From Lachnospiraceae bacterium (GTDB lineage: Bacteria > Bacillota > Clostridia > Lachnospirales > Lachnospiraceae), in assembly GCA_015057615.1 (NCBI GenBank), contig SVEA01000169.1:1-32444 (forward strand): a stretch of 32,444 nucleotides of DNA, read 5' to 3'. Of this stretch, positions 1 to 8,384 are shown piece by piece. The notes beneath the pieces were generated by a model. The model made no database searches and had not been told where the DNA came from. It was given only the letters and a program-made list of their open reading frames with translations. The position numbers and the translations under genes were made by a program. Positions within the stretch are counted from its first letter, which is position 1. Each line of letters opens with the position of its first letter.

Positions 1-27
1 AAAAAGCTTCATAGGGGGGGATTGTTG

Positions 28-55
28 CGTCTTTTTGCTAACAAAGAGACGTTTT
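28..55 (+). terminator. Candidate intrinsic terminator at window edge
   Basis: A 10-bp stem (28-37 with 42-51, one G-T pair, loop CTAA) is followed by TTTT. It would end a plus-strand gene lying before the window. The T-tract is short, so it could be only a hairpin. Confidence 0.5.
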
Positions 56-59
56 CATA

Positions 60-334
60 ATAAAAGCTGATTTATATTATTAACTTCATCAATTTGCATA
101 ATTTATGCATTGATAAGTAATAGGAAATATATTTCATTCGCAACACGTTGTTCACTAAAGCATTGCAAAAAACGCAATACTTGGATTGAAGTACATAATG
201 GTAAGACCACAAAACACGTGGTCTAAATGCCAACGACTTCAAACAGTTGCTTATTAAAATATTGCTTCCTATTATTCCGGTTGTTCCTTGATTTGTGCAA
301 GTCGATGAAGACTATTTGTTAGGAAGGCTTTTGA
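60..334 (-). repeat. Family 1 structured repeat, copy 1
   Basis: About 275 bp, homologous along its length to 3764-4052 and, inverted, to 29965-30236. The right end GGCTTTTGA is the inverted counterpart of the left end (AAAAGC, degraded here). The core has nested stems: TTGAAGT (186-192) with ACTTCAA (236-242), and AGACCAC (204-210) with GTGGTCT (218-224). A further hairpin (GCATTGC / GCAATAC) lies just left of the core. The sense strand is inferred as minus because the imperfect pairs are G-U only on that strand. It sits just before the GerM lipoprotein gene, and I see no protein-coding potential. Confidence 0.85.
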
Positions 335-414
335 AACTCATATCAAGATTAGGTGCGTAAGCGTCTTCTTTCATTAAATTTTGGGCCGTCATTGGCGGCG
401 GAATGCGAGGATGT

Positions 415-1542
415 ATGAAAAAATATATTTTAACAGTATGTCTTATGATGTCATTTTTATTATTGACTGGCTGCGGAAGGAAGAAAAATACGAATCCGCT
501 GGTATCTCCGACACCACAGCCGACTGCTCCTATAGAGTCGGAGCAGCCAAGTCCTACGATAGCAGAGACAGAGGATGGGACCAATGCCGACAGAAAGGAT
601 ACATGGACCATTGCAGATTTTTATCCTGCCTTAGAAGATATGGAATATGTCTATAAAGGGGTTGGAATGGAGTATGCGTCCTTTACCGTATTCATGGACT
701 ATTTTGATAAGGATACGAACCGTTATCAGACACGAACCGATAATGGCGGTACGGTAACTGCTAAGGTTATGGAGATAAAGGACGGTAAGCTGTCTGTAAT
801 TAAATCCGTCGGGGAAGCTTATTACAGAGATAATTTACTGGATACCGAAGCAGAGAAGGATGTCGAGGTTCTATTGATGGAACCCTTGGTGCGAGGAACC
901 CGTTGGACTTTGCCGGATGGAAGTGAACGGTATATTTCGAATATCAATGTGAAGGTTGAGACGGATTTAGGAACCTATGATGCGATTGAGGTAAAAACAG
1001 AAGGAACGGATTCCACAACGAAAGATTACTATTCACCCGGAGTGGGCTTGATTAAATCTATATTTCGTTCCGAAGAGTATGAGGTTTCATCTACTTTAAG
1101 TGAAATTAAGACGAATACGCCATATAAACTGGCAGTGGATTTTTACTATCCGGAACAGGATGAGAAGATCCATGTCGTTCAAAAAGAAATCACGTTCCAT
1201 ACCAATGATGTAACCAGGCTGGTATTAGAAAAGGCTGTGAAAGAGAAGGTTCTTAATAATAATTATGTACCGCTGATTAGCACCAATACGAAGATTAACT
1301 CGATGTATCTTGGCAAAGATCATATCGTCTATGTGGATTTTTCGAAAGAATTAATTGAGGAAATGGAAGCAGGATCCGGCTTTGAGCAATTGATATTGCA
1401 GAGCATTACGAACACCTTAGGTAGCTACTATGGTGTAAAGGAAGTCTGTATTACCGTGGACCAGAAACCATATGAATCGGGACATATCCTATTAAAGGAA
1501 GGGGAAACCCTTAAGGTCAATATGGATTTGGTTGTGCGATAA
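415..1542 (+). CDS. GerM-domain lipoprotein (spore germination/sporulation type)
   Basis: A 375-residue protein read from ATG 415, which follows a GAGGAT Shine-Dalgarno; an in-frame ATG at 403 has no good ribosome site. The N-terminus is a lipoprotein signal, KKYILT then a hydrophobic run and LTGC, so Cys of LTGC would be lipidated and the protein anchored outside the membrane. A Ser/Thr/Pro-rich linker follows. The C-terminal half (about residues 240-375) fits a GerMN domain: YVDFSKEL, then GSGFEQ, SITNTL and a final V-x-V-x-VDQKP block. GerM-type proteins act in sporulation and germination of Bacillus and relatives; the role here is inferred from the domain. It is monocistronic, lies downstream of repeat copy 1, and faces the reductase gene convergently across a shared hairpin. 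No convincing promoter was seen. Confidence 0.8.
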   Translation: MKKYILTVCLMMSFLLLTGCGRKKNTNPLVSPTPQPTAPIESEQPSPTIAETEDGTNADRKDTWTIADFYPALEDMEYVYKGVGMEYASFTVFMDYFDKDTNRYQTRTDNGGTVTAKVMEIKDGKLSVIKSVGEAYYRDNLLDTEAEKDVEVLLMEPLVRGTRWTLPDGSERYISNINVKVETDLGTYDAIEVKTEGTDSTTKDYYSPGVGLIKSIFRSEEYEVSSTLSEIKTNTPYKLAVDFYYPEQDEKIHVVQKEITFHTNDVTRLVLEKAVKEKVLNNNYVPLISTNTKINSMYLGKDHIVYVDFSKELIEEMEAGSGFEQLILQSITNTLGSYYGVKEVCITVDQKPYESGHILLKEGETLKVNMDLVVR

Positions 1543-1585
1543 GAAGGATGCTTCCGAAATAAGAGTTTATCATAGAAGGTTCTAC

Positions 1586-1632
1586 CATAAAATGAGGGTC
1601 TGTGATTTTTTATCACAGACCCTCATTTTATG
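1586..1632. terminator. Bidirectional terminator between convergent genes
   Basis: A near-perfect inverted repeat of about 21 bp (CATAAAATGAGGGTCTGTGA and its complement) around a T-rich loop. The AT-rich stem base lets it serve both the GerM gene (+) and the flavoprotein reductase (-). Confidence 0.85.
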
Positions 1633-1721
1633 ATTGGCGTGCGTTATAGCGCAGCCTATATTCATTTTTCATGAGAAGTATATTCTTCTGTTAAGAATTT
1701 GTTTCCCGGTCAATTATCAAA

Positions 1722-3494
1722 TTATTTGAGATAATCGATTGCGGAAGCAGCGGCAATACGTCCGAATACTACGATATCTGCAACTGCATTTCCACCGATA
1801 CGGTTTCCGCCGTGGATACCTCCGGTAACTTCGCCAGCTGCGAATAATCCGGAAATTACATTGCCCTCTGTATTCATAACCTCAGCCTGAGTATCAATTT
1901 CAAGACCGCCCATGGTATGGTGAACACCGGGAGCAATTTTAATTGCGTAATATGGTCCGGTTGTAAGGTCATAATCCATACCGGTAGTTCTATCGAACTC
2001 GGCATCCTTTTTGGCTTCTACCGCTTTATTCCAAGTAGAAAGTGTTTCAGCAAGTGTTGCACTATCTACATTAATTAATCCGGCTAATTCTTCGATGGTA
2101 TCTGCCTGAACAGTAATACCATTTTCAACATAGCTATCAATTGCACTTAAACGATCACGTAATGCTTGGTCGAAAACGATGTATGCATAGTTTCCTTCCT
2201 GCTTTACAATCGCATCGGATACAACATCACGGGTTAATAATTCATCGGTAAAACGCTTACCGGATTGATTTACAAGAATCGCACCTTCACCACGAACACC
2301 TTCGGTTATCATAATACTGGTTGTCTGTTCTACGGTCGGGTGAGTCTGAATCTGTTCCATATCTACAAGATTAGCACCAACGGCTTCTGCCATAACAATA
2401 CCGTCACCGGTTGCACCGGGAGCGTTCGTTGTTACATAGCCAGCTAATTCCGGTCTGTATTTGGTATATAATTCTTCATTGGCACCAAATCCACCGGTTG
2501 CTAAAATAACGGCTTTTGCATTAATCGTATAATCCGTGCTGTCGGATTCTGCTTTTACACCAACGGCTTTACCATTATCCATCATAAGTTCTGTTGCTTT
2601 TGTATTCAACATTACGTCGATATCTAATTTATCCAGATCCTTGGAGAATACATCAACCAGATAAGAACCAACTGCAGCGCCGCCTTCCGGTCTATGGCAG
2701 CGTTTATTGGTAGCACCGCCGGAGAATGTAACCTCGGAAAGCGGAGCGCCGATGGACTCAAGCCAATCAATAGCATCTGCTGAATTTTCAGCTAAAGTTC
2801 TAACCAGATCAATGTTATTCAGGTTATGTCCGCCTGTCATGGTATCTTGAACAAATTGCTCTACGCTATCTTTAATGCCCAGTTTTTCCTGTACTTTGGT
2901 TTCGGCAGCATTCATACCACCGGTTGCTTTTACTGAGTTACCGCCAAGCATAGGCATTTTCTCAAGGATTACTACATTTAAACCGGCATTTTTTAATTCG
3001 ATCGCAGATGTCATACCGGCACCGCCGCCACCAATTACGACAACATCATAATCTAAGGTTTCCTCTGTTTTCGCGGTTTCTGCTTCCTCTGCTTCTGCCG
3101 GAACTAATGCAGATACATCTACACCGGCACTCTCTAATGCATTGGTAACAGCAGCCTTAACAGCATCGCTGGATACGGTGGCACCGGATACGCCATCTAC
3201 ATCAACGGTTTGTTTTTGCACCATTAATGCCGGCAGAGTTTCAACAGCAACCGATCCAATGTTCTCTGTTTCGCTATCACCGACAACGGTGATATCTTCG
3301 ATTTTATCATCGGATAATTTTACTGTAGCAACGATGTCGCCGCCAAAGCCCTTAGCAGTACCTTCATAGGTTCCGGCTTTGAACTTAGCATTCGTTGTCT
3401 CAGGATTTGTCGTGGTTTCATCTTTTGTTTTCCCGCATGCAGCAAGTGATAAAGTCATTACTGCAATCATCAACAAAGCAAATATTTTCTTCAT
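1722..3494 (-). CDS. Secreted FMN/FAD flavoprotein reductase (fumarate/urocanate reductase family)
   Basis: 590 residues. The signal peptide ends in the lipobox LAAC (Cys20), so this is probably an extracellular lipoprotein. Residues about 38-125 are an FMN_bind domain with the ApbE target motif DGVSGAT (Thr106 would carry FMN). Residues about 147-590 are an FAD-binding succinate dehydrogenase/fumarate reductase domain: VVIGGGGAG dinucleotide motif, KRCHRPEGG, EGVRGEGA, HHTMGG and HGGNRIGGNA. These match the substrate-binding His/Arg and catalytic Arg positions of soluble fumarate reductases. No heme motif is present, so electrons must come from another carrier. The substrate (fumarate, urocanate, cinnamate-type or other) cannot be fixed from motifs. 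Known relatives use extracellular acceptors and depend on ApbE, which is encoded at 8415-9503. The ATG at 3494 follows a perfect AGGAGG in a duplicated leader. Confidence 0.87.
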   Translation of the reverse strand: MKKIFALLMIAVMTLSLAACGKTKDETTTNPETTNAKFKAGTYEGTAKGFGGDIVATVKLSDDKIEDITVVGDSETENIGSVAVETLPALMVQKQTVDVDGVSGATVSSDAVKAAVTNALESAGVDVSALVPAEAEEAETAKTEETLDYDVVVIGGGGAGMTSAIELKNAGLNVVILEKMPMLGGNSVKATGGMNAAETKVQEKLGIKDSVEQFVQDTMTGGHNLNNIDLVRTLAENSADAIDWLESIGAPLSEVTFSGGATNKRCHRPEGGAAVGSYLVDVFSKDLDKLDIDVMLNTKATELMMDNGKAVGVKAESDSTDYTINAKAVILATGGFGANEELYTKYRPELAGYVTTNAPGATGDGIVMAEAVGANLVDMEQIQTHPTVEQTTSIMITEGVRGEGAILVNQSGKRFTDELLTRDVVSDAIVKQEGNYAYIVFDQALRDRLSAIDSYVENGITVQADTIEELAGLINVDSATLAETLSTWNKAVEAKKDAEFDRTTGMDYDLTTGPYYAIKIAPGVHHTMGGLEIDTQAEVMNTEGNVISGLFAAGEVTGGIHGGNRIGGNAVADIVVFGRIAAASAIDYLK

Positions 3495-3545
3495 TTTGTC
3501 CTCCTAATATGCAATTTATTTTTGTCCTCCTAATATGCAATTTAT
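3494..3545 (-). repeat. Perfect 26-bp tandem duplication of the reductase ribosome-binding region
   Basis: 3494-3519 is repeated exactly at 3520-3545; the match runs one base further. Each unit contains AGGAGGAC on the minus strand, so the mRNA carries two Shine-Dalgarno sequences. Only the proximal one is correctly placed before the ATG at 3494. The distal one could start a tiny TTG reading frame whose TGA overlaps the ATG. Confidence 0.95.
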
Positions 3546-3557
3546 TATTACTAGGTG

Positions 3558-3586
3558 AATATAACATCTAGTTAAAAAAATATCAA
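3558..3586 (-). promoter_or_regulatory. Sigma-A promoter of the flavoprotein reductase
   Basis: On the minus strand: -35 TTGATA (3581-3586), 17-bp spacer, -10 TATATT (3558-3563). The block GTTATATTCACCT is almost identical to that at the promoter of the lipoprotein gene (10679-10707). Confidence 0.85.
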
Positions 3587-3701
3587 GTTTTTTTCAGACG
3601 AAACATTAACAAAGATGCATATGAAATGATTGTATTTTTAGACATGTTATATTGTGGTAAATGATATTTTTCGATAAAAAAAACTTTTATGACAAAGGAT
3701 A

Positions 3702-3730
3702 TTTACAAAAGTGTAAGAATATTATATAAT
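3702..3730 (+). promoter_or_regulatory. Sigma-A promoter upstream of the hydEGF leader
   Basis: -35 TTTACA (3702-3707), 17-bp spacer, -10 TATAAT (3725-3730). It directs transcription rightward through repeat copy 2 and a strong terminator (4251-4286) before hydE, giving a leader of roughly 730 nt. It may instead drive a short non-coding RNA ending at the terminator. Confidence 0.75.
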
Positions 3731-3763
3731 ATATGTGAAATTATTAACGAGTGATTTTAAGTA

Positions 3764-4052
3764 TCAAAAGCCGATTTTTAAAATAAACTTCATCAATTTG
3801 CACAATGTATGCATTGATGAATAATTTGAAACATATTTCATTCGCAACATGCAGTTCCGCAAAGCATTGCAAAAAACGCAATACTTGGATTGAAGTACGT
3901 AATGGTACATAAGACCGCAAAACACGTGGTCTAAATACCAACAACTTCAAACAGTTGGGCAAACAGTTACGCATAAAAATACGTTGTAAATTACTAGGTT
4001 TTTCTTTGATTTGTTCAATTTGAAGAAGACGATTTGTTAGGAAGGCTTTTGA
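3764..4052 (-). repeat. Family 1 structured repeat, copy 2 (most complete termini)
   Basis: 289 bp bounded by TCAAAAGCC and its inverse GGCTTTTGA; the two ends remain similar inward for about 40 bp. Stems: AAGCATTGC (3862-3870) with GCAATACTT (3878-3886); TTGAAGT (3890-3896) with ACTTCAA (3944-3950); and inside that TGGTAC with ATACCA and the AAGACC/GGTCT hairpin. Imperfect pairs are G-U if the minus strand is transcribed. No obvious target duplication was found. It lies within the transcribed leader of hydE, in antisense orientation. Confidence 0.9.
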
Positions 4053-4250
4053 CAAATCACGAATATAAGTCGTGCTGACTACAAGGGTGCGCCCGAGTAA
4101 GAAGGCGAGAGAATATTACGGAATACTCCTAGCTTCATTGTATGTGACAGGATTGCAAAGAACCGTTTTGTTTTTATACTAGGCGGACGCTTCTTCACTT
4201 TCTGACGTGTACCAATGGAGGATTGATTTTTATAAAAGAGCTATGCCGAT
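4053..4250. other. Leader segment of unknown function before hydE
   Basis: No credible gene. A small hairpin CACGA/TCGTG lies at 4057-4073. The rest matches no riboswitch I recognise. A short open stretch ending near 4200 lacks a start and a ribosome site. It may be the body of a non-coding RNA that starts at about 3737 and ends at the 4251-4286 terminator. Confidence 0.3.
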
Positions 4251-4286
4251 TCCCTATGCCTTTTTACTACGCATAGGGATTTTTTT
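4251..4286 (+). terminator. Strong intrinsic terminator upstream of hydE
   Basis: A perfect 9-bp stem TCCCTATGC (4251-4259) / GCATAGGGA (4271-4279) is followed by seven T (4280-4286). It lies between the 3702-3730 promoter and hydE, so it either ends a separate small transcript or works as an attenuator of the hyd operon. Confidence 0.85.
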
Positions 4287-4433
4287 ATCGTATAAAAATT
4301 GCGTCCTATACGATGAAAAAACTCCATGCGAACATAGTTCGCATTGGGATGACGCACTCGCACGTATTGTATTTTGCCAGCGATGCTGGCCGCGCTCGGC
4401 GCGAGAGTTTCGCAAGCGAAACTCTTTCTTGCT
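4287..4433 (+). repeat. Family 2 structured element, copy A
   Basis: Starts exactly at the end of a terminator T-tract. Stems in order: ATCGTATA (4287-4294) with TATACGAT (4307-4314); ATGCGAAC (4326-4333) with GTTCGCAT (4337-4344), unique to this copy; a conserved box GCACTCGCACGTA; GCCAGC (4376-4381) with GCTGGC (4385-4390); AGAGTTTCGC (4404-4413) with GCGAAACTCT (4416-4425); then TTCTTGCT. Related copies lie at 13607-13737 (-) and 32192-32325 (+). Confidence 0.88.
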
Positions 4434-4466
4434 GATCTGATTAATAAGAGAAAGTGAGTTACCCAT

Positions 4467-5513
4467 ATGGCAGAATTGAGACCGCTGATTGACCGGTTAG
4501 AATCGCAGCAAATGCTGTCAAAGAAAGAATTTGTTACCTTACTGACAGGGATTTCTGCAGAGGATACCAAGTATCTTCGGGAAAAAGCCCGAAGGGCAGC
4601 AAGGAAACACTTTGGCAATCGAATTTATACCAGAGGATTGATTGAATTTACGAACTATTGCAGAAATGACTGCTATTACTGTGGCATTCGCAGGAGTAAT
4701 ACCAGGGCTTGCCGGTATCGACTTAGTAAGGAGGCGATATTAGATTGCTGTAAAGCCGGATATGCATTAGGATTTCGTACCTTTGTCCTGCAGGGTGGGG
4801 AAGATGCAAAATATTCGGATGATCTTATGGTGGATCTGATTAAAGAGATTAAAAAGAGTTACCCCGATTGTGCCTTGACCTTATCTATCGGAGAGAAAAG
4901 CTATGAAAGTTATCTTAAGTTTTATAAAGCAGGCGCTGACCGGTACCTGCTAAGGCATGAGACCGCAAATAAAGCCCATTATAGCATGCTCCATCCGCCG
5001 GAGCTTAAGGCGGAGAACAGAAAGCGCTGCCTGTTTGAACTGAAGGAGATCGGCTATCAGGTCGGCGCCGGTTTCATGGTGGGAGCTCCTTACCAGACGG
5101 CAGAGGATATAGCGGAGGATCTTCTTTTTCTAAAAGAGCTCTCTCCCCATATGATCGGAATCGGACCTTTTATTCCCCATCATCAGACACCCTTTGCCGA
5201 TCGAGCTCCCGGGACGATGAAGCAGACCCTGCTGGTGCTTGGCATCCTCAGGCTAATGTTTCCCAAGGTACTTCTACCGGCAACGACGGCGCTCGGGACA
5301 ATTCATCCCTTAGGACGTGAGAAAGGTATCCTATCCGGTGCCAATGTTCTTATGCCCAATCTTTCACCGACAACGGTTCGTAAGAAATATGAGCTTTATG
5401 ATAATAAGATCTGTACCGGAGACGAAGCGGCAGAATGCAGATCCTGCCTTGCACGAAGAATGCAGGAGATCGGTTATGAATTAGCCGTTGACCGGGGAGA
5501 TTACAAACCCTGA
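4467..5513 (+). CDS. hydE: FeFe hydrogenase H-cluster radical SAM maturase HydE
   Basis: 348 residues, the usual length for HydE. The radical-SAM cluster motif CRNDCYYC has Cys65, Cys69 and Cys72 in the CxxxCxxC spacing, preceded by RGLIEFTNYC as in HydE/BioB-like enzymes. The block LQGGEDAKYSDD and the segment GAGFMVGAPYQT are typical of the TIM barrel. HydE acts in the cytoplasm in building the two-iron subcluster of FeFe hydrogenase with HydG and HydF, both encoded directly downstream. The start ATG 4467 has only a weak purine-rich site (GAAAGTGAG), which could mean low translation or dependence on the upstream structured leader. No hydrogenase structural gene is in the window. The symbol rests on motif and operon context. 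Confidence 0.93.
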   Translation: MAELRPLIDRLESQQMLSKKEFVTLLTGISAEDTKYLREKARRAARKHFGNRIYTRGLIEFTNYCRNDCYYCGIRRSNTRACRYRLSKEAILDCCKAGYALGFRTFVLQGGEDAKYSDDLMVDLIKEIKKSYPDCALTLSIGEKSYESYLKFYKAGADRYLLRHETANKAHYSMLHPPELKAENRKRCLFELKEIGYQVGAGFMVGAPYQTAEDIAEDLLFLKELSPHMIGIGPFIPHHQTPFADRAPGTMKQTLLVLGILRLMFPKVLLPATTALGTIHPLGREKGILSGANVLMPNLSPTTVRKKYELYDNKICTGDEAAECRSCLARRMQEIGYELAVDRGDYKP

Positions 5514-5566
5514 TAGAAAAAAGAAGCAGGGAAGATTGAAGTATATATGAAAAAGAATGTATAAAA

Positions 5567-5635
5567 AGTTTGTGTCTGCATGGGATTCACAAACTCTGTT
5601 ATGCGCAAAAAGCCGCGCAGAAAGGACGAAAAATT
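5567..5635 (+). promoter_or_regulatory. Family 3 stem-loop leader, copy X (before hydG)
   Basis: AGTTTGTG (5567-5574) pairs with CACAAACT (5588-5595). A second small hairpin TGCGC/GCGCA follows, then the ribosome site GAAAGGA and ATG 5636. The whole block aligns with 30434-30503 before the xylosidase gene, including a shared CCGCG[CT]AGAAA stretch. Located inside the hyd operon between hydE and hydG. Confidence 0.7.
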
Positions 5636-7054
5636 ATGTATGATATCAAATCAAAGAAAGCGGAAGAGTTTATTAATCATGAGGAAATCTTGGACACATT
5701 GGAATATGCCGTTGCCAATAAGAACAACCGTGCGCTGATTGACAGCATTCTAAAGAAAGCGGAGGAGATGAAAGGAATCTCCCATAGGGAAGCTGCGGTA
5801 TTATTGGAGTGTGACTTAGAGGACGAGGTGCAGAGGATGGAGCTGCTTGCTAAGAAAATTAAGCAGCGCTTCTATGGGAACCGTATCGTTATGTTTGCCC
5901 CTCTTTATCTATCCAATTATTGTGTCAATGGCTGCTTGTATTGTCCCTATCATTATGTAAATAAGCATATTCCCCGTAAGAAGCTGACCCAGGAGGAAAT
6001 CAAAAGAGAAGTGATCGCTCTTCAGGATCTGGGGCATAAGCGGCTTGCACTGGAAGCCGGGGAAGATCCGGTAAATAATCCGATTGAATACATATTGGAT
6101 AGTATTCATACCATTTACTCGATCAAGCATAAGAACGGTTCCATCCGCAGAGTGAATGTGAATATCGCTGCCACGACCGTTGAGAATTACCGAAGGTTAA
6201 AGGAGGCTGGAATCGGAACCTATATTCTTTTCCAGGAAACCTATCATAAAGAAAATTATGAAAAGCTGCATCCGACCGGTCCGAAGCATAACTATGCCTA
6301 CCATACGGAAGCGATGGACCGTGCGATGGAAGGCGGGATTGATGATGTTGGGTTAGGTGTCCTATTCGGATTAAATATGTATCGGTACGATTTTGCAGGA
6401 ATCCTGATGCATGCGGAGCATTTGGAGAGTGCATTGGGCGTGGGACCACATACCATAAGCGTTCCCCGAATCCGAACGGCGGATGATATTGATCCATCCA
6501 CATTTAAGGATGCAATATCGGACGATATCTTTGCGAAGATTGTAACGGTTCTAAGAATTGCAGTACCCTACACGGGTCTTATTGTATCGACAAGGGAATC
6601 TCAAAAAAGCAGGAGACGGGTTCTCGACCTTGGTGTGACGCAAATCAGTGGTGGCTCCAAAACCAGCGTTGGGGGATATGACCAGCCGGAATTGGAGGAG
6701 GAAAGCTCGGCGCAGTTTGATCTGGCGGACCGAAGGACCTTGGATGAGATCGTGAACTGGCTGTTAACACTGGGGTATATTCCGAGCTTCTGCACCGCCT
6801 GCTACCGGGAGGGAAGAACGGGTGACCGCTTTATGCGTCTTGTGAAATCCGGCCAGATCGTCAACTGCTGTCAGCCGAATGCGTTGATGACGTTAAAGGA
6901 ATATTTGGAGGATTATGCTTCTCCAGACACAATTAAAAAAGGAGAAGCACTTATTGAGGAAGAGCTGTTAAAAGTACCGAATGATAAGGTGCGGACTCTG
7001 GCAAAGGAGAACTTAATCCGTATCCAGCAGGGGCAGCGGGATTTCCGGTTCTAA
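5636..7054 (+). CDS. hydG: FeFe hydrogenase H-cluster radical SAM maturase HydG (tyrosine lyase)
   Basis: 472 residues from ATG 5636, chosen because it follows GAAAGGA and matches the usual HydG start; an upstream in-frame start at 5570 would run through a conserved leader hairpin. The radical-SAM motif is C96-x3-C100-x2-C103 (YCVNGCLYC). The C-terminal auxiliary cluster motif is seen as CTACYREGRTGDRFM followed by CCQPNA. HydG cleaves tyrosine to supply the CO and cyanide ligands of the H-cluster via an Fe(CO)(CN) synthon; this is known for the family. It lies 122 bp downstream of hydE and 38 bp upstream of hydF on the same strand, so one operon is likely. Confidence 0.95.
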   Translation: MYDIKSKKAEEFINHEEILDTLEYAVANKNNRALIDSILKKAEEMKGISHREAAVLLECDLEDEVQRMELLAKKIKQRFYGNRIVMFAPLYLSNYCVNGCLYCPYHYVNKHIPRKKLTQEEIKREVIALQDLGHKRLALEAGEDPVNNPIEYILDSIHTIYSIKHKNGSIRRVNVNIAATTVENYRRLKEAGIGTYILFQETYHKENYEKLHPTGPKHNYAYHTEAMDRAMEGGIDDVGLGVLFGLNMYRYDFAGILMHAEHLESALGVGPHTISVPRIRTADDIDPSTFKDAISDDIFAKIVTVLRIAVPYTGLIVSTRESQKSRRRVLDLGVTQISGGSKTSVGGYDQPELEEESSAQFDLADRRTLDEIVNWLLTLGYIPSFCTACYREGRTGDRFMRLVKSGQIVNCCQPNALMTLKEYLEDYASPDTIKKGEALIEEELLKVPNDKVRTLAKENLIRIQQGQRDFRF

Positions 7055-7092
7055 AAATCGGGAAAGAAAAGAAAGAGGGAACGGAGAGGTAT

Positions 7093-8289
7093 ATGAGTAT
7101 AAATGATACACCGAGAGCGAATCGTCTGCATATCGGTATCTTTGGAAAACGAAACAGCGGGAAATCAACGCTTATTAATGCTTTGACCGGACATAATACG
7201 GCGCTGGTTTCGGAGATTGCCGGTACGACAACTGATCCGGTATATAAGACAATTGAAATCTATGGAATCGGACCCTGTGTGCTGATTGATACGGCAGGAT
7301 TTGATGATACAGGATATCTGGGGCAGATGAGAGTGGAGAAGACCAGGACAGCGATGGAGAAAACAGATATTGCTCTGATCGTATGCTGCGATGAGAATAT
7401 CGACCAGGAACAGGAATGGATCCATGCGTTTCAGGTAAGAAACACGCCGGTGATTGCAATCATTAATAAAATAGATCAGTTGCAAACTACCGATAGAATA
7501 CGGAATAAGCTTTATGAGATCTGCAAAGAGGAGCCGGTTAAGATCAGTGCAGCCTCGAAAACCGGTATCGATAAGATCCGGGAGGAAATCATCCGGAAGC
7601 TGCCGGACGATTATGATACAAGGAGTATTACAGGAGAGCTGGCAGCAGAAAATGACCGGGTTCTCCTTGTAATGCCACAGGATATCCAGGCACCGAAGGG
7701 CAGACTGATCCTTCCCCAGGTGCAGGTTCTACGGGAGCTGCTGGATAAGAAATGTATCGTGTCAAGCTGTACCGCGGACCGGCTGGATCAGGCTCTTGTG
7801 AGCTTTGTAGAGCCGCCGAAGCTGATTATAACAGATTCGCAGGTATTTTCTATGGTATACGAAAAGAAGCCGGCAGAAAGTCTCCTGACCTCCTTCTCGA
7901 TATTATTTGCTGCATACAAAGGGGACATTGACTATTTTGTAGGGAGCGCGGCGGTAATCGGACGCTTGACCGAGAAATCGAAGGTACTGATCGCGGAAGC
8001 CTGTACCCATGTTCCGCTAAAAGAAGATATCGGCAGGGATAAACTGCCGAGGATGCTAAGAAAGAAAATCGGAGAAGGATTGACCATCGTAAACGTCAGC
8101 GGAAATGACTTTCCGGAGGATCTATCGGGTTATGACCTTATCCTTCAATGCGGCGCCTGCATGTTTAACCGGAAGTATGTGATAAACCGGGCTGCGAAGG
8201 CGAAGGCGCAGAATGTGCCGATGACGAATTATGGTGTGGCGATCGCTTATCTGTCCGGAATATTGGATAAAATAACATTTCCAGGGTAA
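7093..8289 (+). CDS. hydF: FeFe hydrogenase H-cluster maturation GTPase HydF
   Basis: 398 residues. N-terminal Ras-like GTPase domain: P-loop GKRNSGKS (18-25), switch region GTTTDP, DTAG, and NKID. A middle dimerisation domain and C-terminal iron-sulfur scaffold follow. The cluster ligands of the family motif CxHx(n)HCxxC appear as Cys304, His306, Cys353 and Cys356, but the His before the CxxC is Gln352 (QCGACM). HydF is the scaffold on which the two-iron subcluster is assembled before transfer to the hydrogenase. It follows hydG closely and the operon ends at the 8296-8348 terminator. Confidence 0.94.
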   Translation: MSINDTPRANRLHIGIFGKRNSGKSTLINALTGHNTALVSEIAGTTTDPVYKTIEIYGIGPCVLIDTAGFDDTGYLGQMRVEKTRTAMEKTDIALIVCCDENIDQEQEWIHAFQVRNTPVIAIINKIDQLQTTDRIRNKLYEICKEEPVKISAASKTGIDKIREEIIRKLPDDYDTRSITGELAAENDRVLLVMPQDIQAPKGRLILPQVQVLRELLDKKCIVSSCTADRLDQALVSFVEPPKLIITDSQVFSMVYEKKPAESLLTSFSILFAAYKGDIDYFVGSAAVIGRLTEKSKVLIAEACTHVPLKEDIGRDKLPRMLRKKIGEGLTIVNVSGNDFPEDLSGYDLILQCGACMFNRKYVINRAAKAKAQNVPMTNYGVAIAYLSGILDKITFPG

Positions 8290-8295
8290 TAAAGC

Positions 8296-8348
8296 AAGAG
8301 GATAACGAAAAGCTTGAATCAGGTACTTTTCGTTATCCTCTTATTTTT
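8296..8348 (+). terminator. Terminator of the hydEGF operon
   Basis: A perfect 17-bp stem, AAGAGGATAACGAAAAG with its complement, ends at 8342 and is followed by ATTTTTC. Confidence 0.92.
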
Positions 8349-8384
8349 CATTATTTTTGCTCTATGTTATTCTTGCTATGAGTG

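Noticed and set aside
60-334. CRISPR array
   Set aside because: Repeats are single dispersed copies of about 270 bp, not short regularly spaced units, and no cas genes are present.
4287-4433. Family 2 as a group IIC intron relic
   Set aside because: The position after terminators fits, but there is no domain V-like hairpin, no splice-site sequence and no maturase remnant.
6123-6503. 126-codon minus-strand ORF
   Set aside because: Entirely inside hydG in the opposite sense; the hydG frame has all family motifs.
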